A stretch of 8,003 nt of DNA, taken from assembly GCA_903930165.1 (NCBI GenBank), contig CAIYXO010000635.1, positions 1 to 8,003 on the forward strand. Reading direction: 5' to 3'. Below are positions 6,081 through 8,003 of the stretch, in pieces. The stretch's first letter is position 1. The number at the start of each line of letters is the position of its first letter. The notes under the pieces are model-generated. The model was given only the letters and a program-made list of their open reading frames with translations, was not told where the DNA came from and did no database searches. The DNA is from an uncultured Verrucomicrobiota bacterium (GTDB lineage: Bacteria > Verrucomicrobiota > Verrucomicrobiia > Limisphaerales > UBA9464). Position numbers and translations under genes: made by a program.

Positions 6081-6749
6081 GTGCAGGCTTCCTCTTCTCG
6101 GACCCGTGCCTTTCGCCTCGCGGAATTCGCGTGGCGGACCCTTCGGCGACAGGGGTTGGTGGAGACCGTGAAGGACCTCGCCTCGGAGGTGTCCTTCGAC
6201 CTGCGCATGGGTTGCGTGACGCTCATTCCCTCGGCCCGGCCTTCCGCGGCCTTGCCCGCCGACGCCGTCCAGTACCAGGGCGCGAGTCCCAGGCTTGTGC
6301 GGGAGCTTCTCCGTCGGCTGCCGGACGAGGCCCGGCGCGGTGTCTTCGTGGACTACGGCTCAGGCAAGGGACGCTGTCTGCTGCTGGCCGCAGAGGCCGG
6401 TTTCAAGGCACTGGTGGGGGTGGAAATGGATCCGGCGCTGGTCGCCGACTGCCGTCGACACCTCGGGCGAAGCGGTGTCGACGCGCGCCTTTGTGTCGAG
6501 GATGCGGCCCGGTTCCAGGTCCCTTCCCAGCCTCTGGTGGCCTTTCTCTACAATCCCTTCACCGGTCCCACGCTGGCCGAGGTCGCGCGGCGGTTGGCCG
6601 CACACGCGGAGCGACATGCCGTCTGGGTGGTCTACATGAACCCGGTCGGCCTCGAAACATTCCTGCACAGCGGCTTCACCGTGCGGGAACGGATTCACCG
6701 GGGCGGGACGGAAGCCGGGTTGGTCCTGCGGCTTGACCGCGATCCCTGA
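6081..6749 (+). CDS. Class I SAM-dependent methyltransferase, substrate unknown
   Basis: The 222-residue protein has a Rossmann-type SAM-binding fold in about 66-190. Visible motifs are the lead-in YQGASPRLVRELLRRL (65-80), motif I FVDYGSGKGRCLLLAA (89-104), acidic motif II VGVEMDP (112-118), an aspartate-containing VEDAARF (139-145) and motif IV FLYNPF (155-160), where NPF stands in place of the N/D-P-P-Y seen in many N-methyltransferases. About 60 N-terminal residues are basic and helix-prone, without a clear signal peptide. Start: GTG at 6081 with GGAGG ten bases upstream. It is transcribed divergently from btaA across 126 bases, and its 3' end overlaps the convergent phosphodiesterase gene by 74 bases. 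It is not a recognisable BtaB. It could methylate the homoserine lipid headgroup or something unrelated. Confidence 0.85.
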   Translation: MQASSSRTRAFRLAEFAWRTLRRQGLVETVKDLASEVSFDLRMGCVTLIPSARPSAALPADAVQYQGASPRLVRELLRRLPDEARRGVFVDYGSGKGRCLLLAAEAGFKALVGVEMDPALVADCRRHLGRSGVDARLCVEDAARFQVPSQPLVAFLYNPFTGPTLAEVARRLAAHAERHAVWVVYMNPVGLETFLHSGFTVRERIHRGGTEAGLVLRLDRDP

Positions 6750-7536
6750 GCCACCGGGCGGCCTCGGCCGGGTGGTCGGTCTGGAATCCCCGCACCCCGG
6801 CGGAGAGCACCTGCGACCACCACGTCGGATCCTCCGACTCCCGTTGGGCATCGGGCCAGTTCTCGACGCCCAACCGGCGGCACTCGGCCACGAAGGCGGC
6901 GTCCGCGGCGGTGTCCAAGGCCTTTGGGCGGTGTCGCTTCACGAACGATTCGAGTTCGGTCCGGTTGGTTCGGGCTGCCGTTGGGACGCTCAGGATGAAC
7001 TCCACCCCGGGCAGGGCCTCGCGCCACATGGCGACCTTGGACGGGGAGTCGTACACCACCACGGAGCCGGTCATGCCCGCGTCCCGGATCATCGCAGCCA
7101 CGGCGAGGATGTCGCCGGACTTGAAGTCGAGGTAGATGCGGATCCTCCCCTTGCAGGCCTGCAAGGCGGACTCGAGGCGGGGGATGCGGTCGGTCGGTCC
7201 GCCCTCCGGGCCGGTCGTCCGGACGATCAGCTTCGACAACGCCTCCCAGTCCAGCTCCGACACCCGGCCTTGGCCGTCGGTGGTGCGGTCCACGGTGGCG
7301 TCGTGCATCAGGACGTGCACCCCGTCGCGGGAACGGCGCACGTCCATCTCGACGTAGTCGACCCCGGCCGAGACCGCGCCCTCGATGGCGGAGACGGTGT
7401 TCTCGGGGTGACGACGGTGTTCGCCGCGATGGGCGATCAGGATCACGCGCCGTTCCCCCGAAGGCGCCTCCGCGTGGAGCAGCAGCGCGAACAGCAACGG
7501 AAGCCGGCGGAGGAGGAATCCAGTCGAAGGAACCAT
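6676..7536 (-). CDS. Secreted glycerophosphodiester phosphodiesterase (GDPD family)
   Basis: Enzymes of this family hydrolyse glycerophosphodiesters from degraded phospholipids to sn-glycerol-3-phosphate and an alcohol. The protein has 286 residues. An N-terminal signal peptide (about 1-24: RR at 10-11, hydrophobic LPLLFALLL, then HAEA before the likely cut) sends it out of the cytoplasm. The TIM-barrel domain covers about 30-265. Key residues are H36 and R37 in AHRGEH, E45-N46 in PENT, metal ligands E63 and D65 in VEMDV, the second catalytic histidine H78 in LMHD, D137 in YLDFK and the closing GFQTDHP (250-256). All expected catalytic positions are present. The ATG at 7536 has no obvious Shine-Dalgarno but gives a good signal peptide. 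Its last 25 codons overlap the convergent methyltransferase gene. A role in phosphate scavenging next to btaA is inference. Confidence 0.93.
   Translation of the reverse strand: MVPSTGFLLRRLPLLFALLLHAEAPSGERRVILIAHRGEHRRHPENTVSAIEGAVSAGVDYVEMDVRRSRDGVHVLMHDATVDRTTDGQGRVSELDWEALSKLIVRTTGPEGGPTDRIPRLESALQACKGRIRIYLDFKSGDILAVAAMIRDAGMTGSVVVYDSPSKVAMWREALPGVEFILSVPTAARTNRTELESFVKRHRPKALDTAADAAFVAECRRLGVENWPDAQRESEDPTWWSQVLSAGVRGFQTDHPAEAARWLRDRGQAAGPTRLPSRPGESVPAR
6751..6775 (+). terminator. Possible hairpin terminator after the methyltransferase gene
   Basis: One base after the methyltransferase stop, CCACC (6751-6755) pairs with GGTGG (6771-6775), and inside it CGGCC (6759-6763) pairs with GGCCG (6766-6770), leaving a three-base bulge. 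There is no T-run downstream. The stem lies inside the coding region of the antisense phosphodiesterase gene, so it may be only a by-product of GC-rich codons. Confidence 0.25.
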
Positions 7537-7553
7537 CGGAGGGTTCGGACGCG

Positions 7554-7565
7554 GGAACCGGTTCC
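7554..7565. promoter_or_regulatory. 12-base palindrome in the divergent region before the phosphodiesterase gene
   Basis: GGAACCGGTTCC is a perfect palindrome located 18 bases upstream of the phosphodiesterase ATG, between the two divergent genes. A further GGTTC at 7542-7546 adds a second possible pairing with its left arm. It could be an operator for a dimeric regulator. About two perfect 12-base palindromes are expected by chance in a window of this size, so support is weak. Confidence 0.25.
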
Positions 7566-7639
7566 GGCTTCAAGCGGTTTCACGGATGCAGATGCCTGCT
7601 GGCCTTGGACCTGTTTCCGGGTCCATCCTTTTCCGTCCC

Positions 7640-8003
7640 GTGCGCCTCCGACTTGCCATGTGCCTGGTACCGCTTCTCGCCCTCGACGTGTCGGCGGCGG
7701 GTCCGGACTACCTGACGGAGGTGAAGCCCCTGCTGACCCGCAACTGCGTCCCCTGCCATGGCGCGGAGCAGCCCAAGGCAGGACTGCGGCTGGACACCGC
7801 GGCCGGGGCGCGCAAAGGGGGAGAAAGCGGCGCCGCCCTGCGCCCGGGTGCCCCGTCGGAAAGCCTGATGTTCCGGCTTCTCTCCGGAGGCCACGACGGC
7901 GTGGATCCGATGCCGTACCGACGTCCGCCACTCGGGTCCGCGGAGATCGCACGGATCGGCGCGTGGATCGCGGCCGGGGCGGTGGCGCCGGCGGACGAGC
8001 CGC
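7640..8003 (+). CDS. Exported protein with PSCyt1-type cytochrome c domain (N-terminal part, cut by window edge)
   Basis: The first 121 residues of a larger protein are visible. A signal peptide is followed by a mature part starting near GPDYLTEVKPLL. The haem-binding CxxCH motif is present as NCVPCHG, about 20 residues after the likely cleavage site, followed by KAGLRLDT, a GGESG segment, PSESLMFRLLSG and DPMPYRR, where the Met may be the distal haem ligand. It ends with EIARIGAWIAAGA. This order is characteristic of the Planctomycete-type cytochrome c domain (PSCyt1) usually fused to DUF1549/DUF1553 domains in Planctomycetota and Verrucomicrobiota, but those domains would lie beyond the window. 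The GTG at 7640 gives the most normal signal peptide. In-frame ATGs at 7586, 7592 and 7658 are alternatives, and none has a convincing Shine-Dalgarno. The likely location is the periplasm. Its substrate is unknown. Confidence 0.82.
   Translation, partial: MRLRLAMCLVPLLALDVSAAGPDYLTEVKPLLTRNCVPCHGAEQPKAGLRLDTAAGARKGGESGAALRPGAPSESLMFRLLSGGHDGVDPMPYRRPPLGSAEIARIGAWIAAGAVAPADEP

Noticed and set aside
7606..7625. TGGACC/GGTCCA hairpin followed by TCCTTTT, terminator-like on the plus strand
   Set aside because: It sits just before the cytochrome-domain gene with no plus-strand gene shortly upstream to terminate, and the stem is only six bases. It is probably chance or leader structure.
7443..7952. 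Open frame of 169 codons on the minus strand opposite the cytochrome-domain gene
   Set aside because: It is antisense to a clear CxxCH-containing domain and to the start of the phosphodiesterase gene, with no motif of its own.

Overview
The window is a very GC-rich bacterial stretch with almost no non-coding DNA. The largest gene-free interval is about 180 bases and there is no stretch over 300 bases without a gene. No tRNA, rRNA, CRISPR array, insertion sequence or phage gene was seen. A cytochrome-c-like domain of the PSCyt1 type at the right edge, typical of Planctomycetota and Verrucomicrobiota, and a STAS protein with a DSxFxG-type site suggest a motile member of the Planctomycetota-Verrucomicrobiota group, more likely Verrucomicrobiota. 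That assignment is inference from gene families and was not tested by phylogeny.

Left part (1-3545, all minus strand, read right to left): a chemotaxis adaptation block. In transcription order it holds a STAS-domain protein, cheR (receptor methyltransferase), cheD (receptor deamidase), an HDOD-domain protein, and cheB (receptor methylesterase, cut by the left edge). CheR and CheB add and remove receptor methyl groups and CheD deamidates receptor glutamines, so together they are the adaptation arm of chemotaxis. cheR-cheD-HDOD-cheB are packed with a 10-base gap, a 13-base overlap and an ATGA overlap, which places the HDOD protein inside the translationally coupled unit. Between the STAS gene and cheR lies a 180-base leader with three clear hairpins.

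Middle part (3602-7536): a probable lipid-headgroup region. On the minus strand a BtaA-like (DUF3419) 3-amino-3-carboxypropyl transferase overlaps by 35 bases a downstream GNAT/FemAB-like protein of unknown substrate. Divergent from btaA is a small class I SAM-dependent methyltransferase, and convergent with that, overlapping it by 74 bases, is a secreted glycerophosphodiester phosphodiesterase. No canonical btaB lies next to btaA. One reading is a phosphorus-free (betaine-type or modified homoserine) lipid made from diacylglycerol, with a phosphodiesterase scavenging glycerol phosphate from lipid debris. The 126-base divergent region carries a TTCACACG direct repeat with 22-base periodicity that could coordinate both sides.

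Right edge (7640-8003, plus strand): the N-terminus of an exported c-type-cytochrome-domain protein, cut by the window end.
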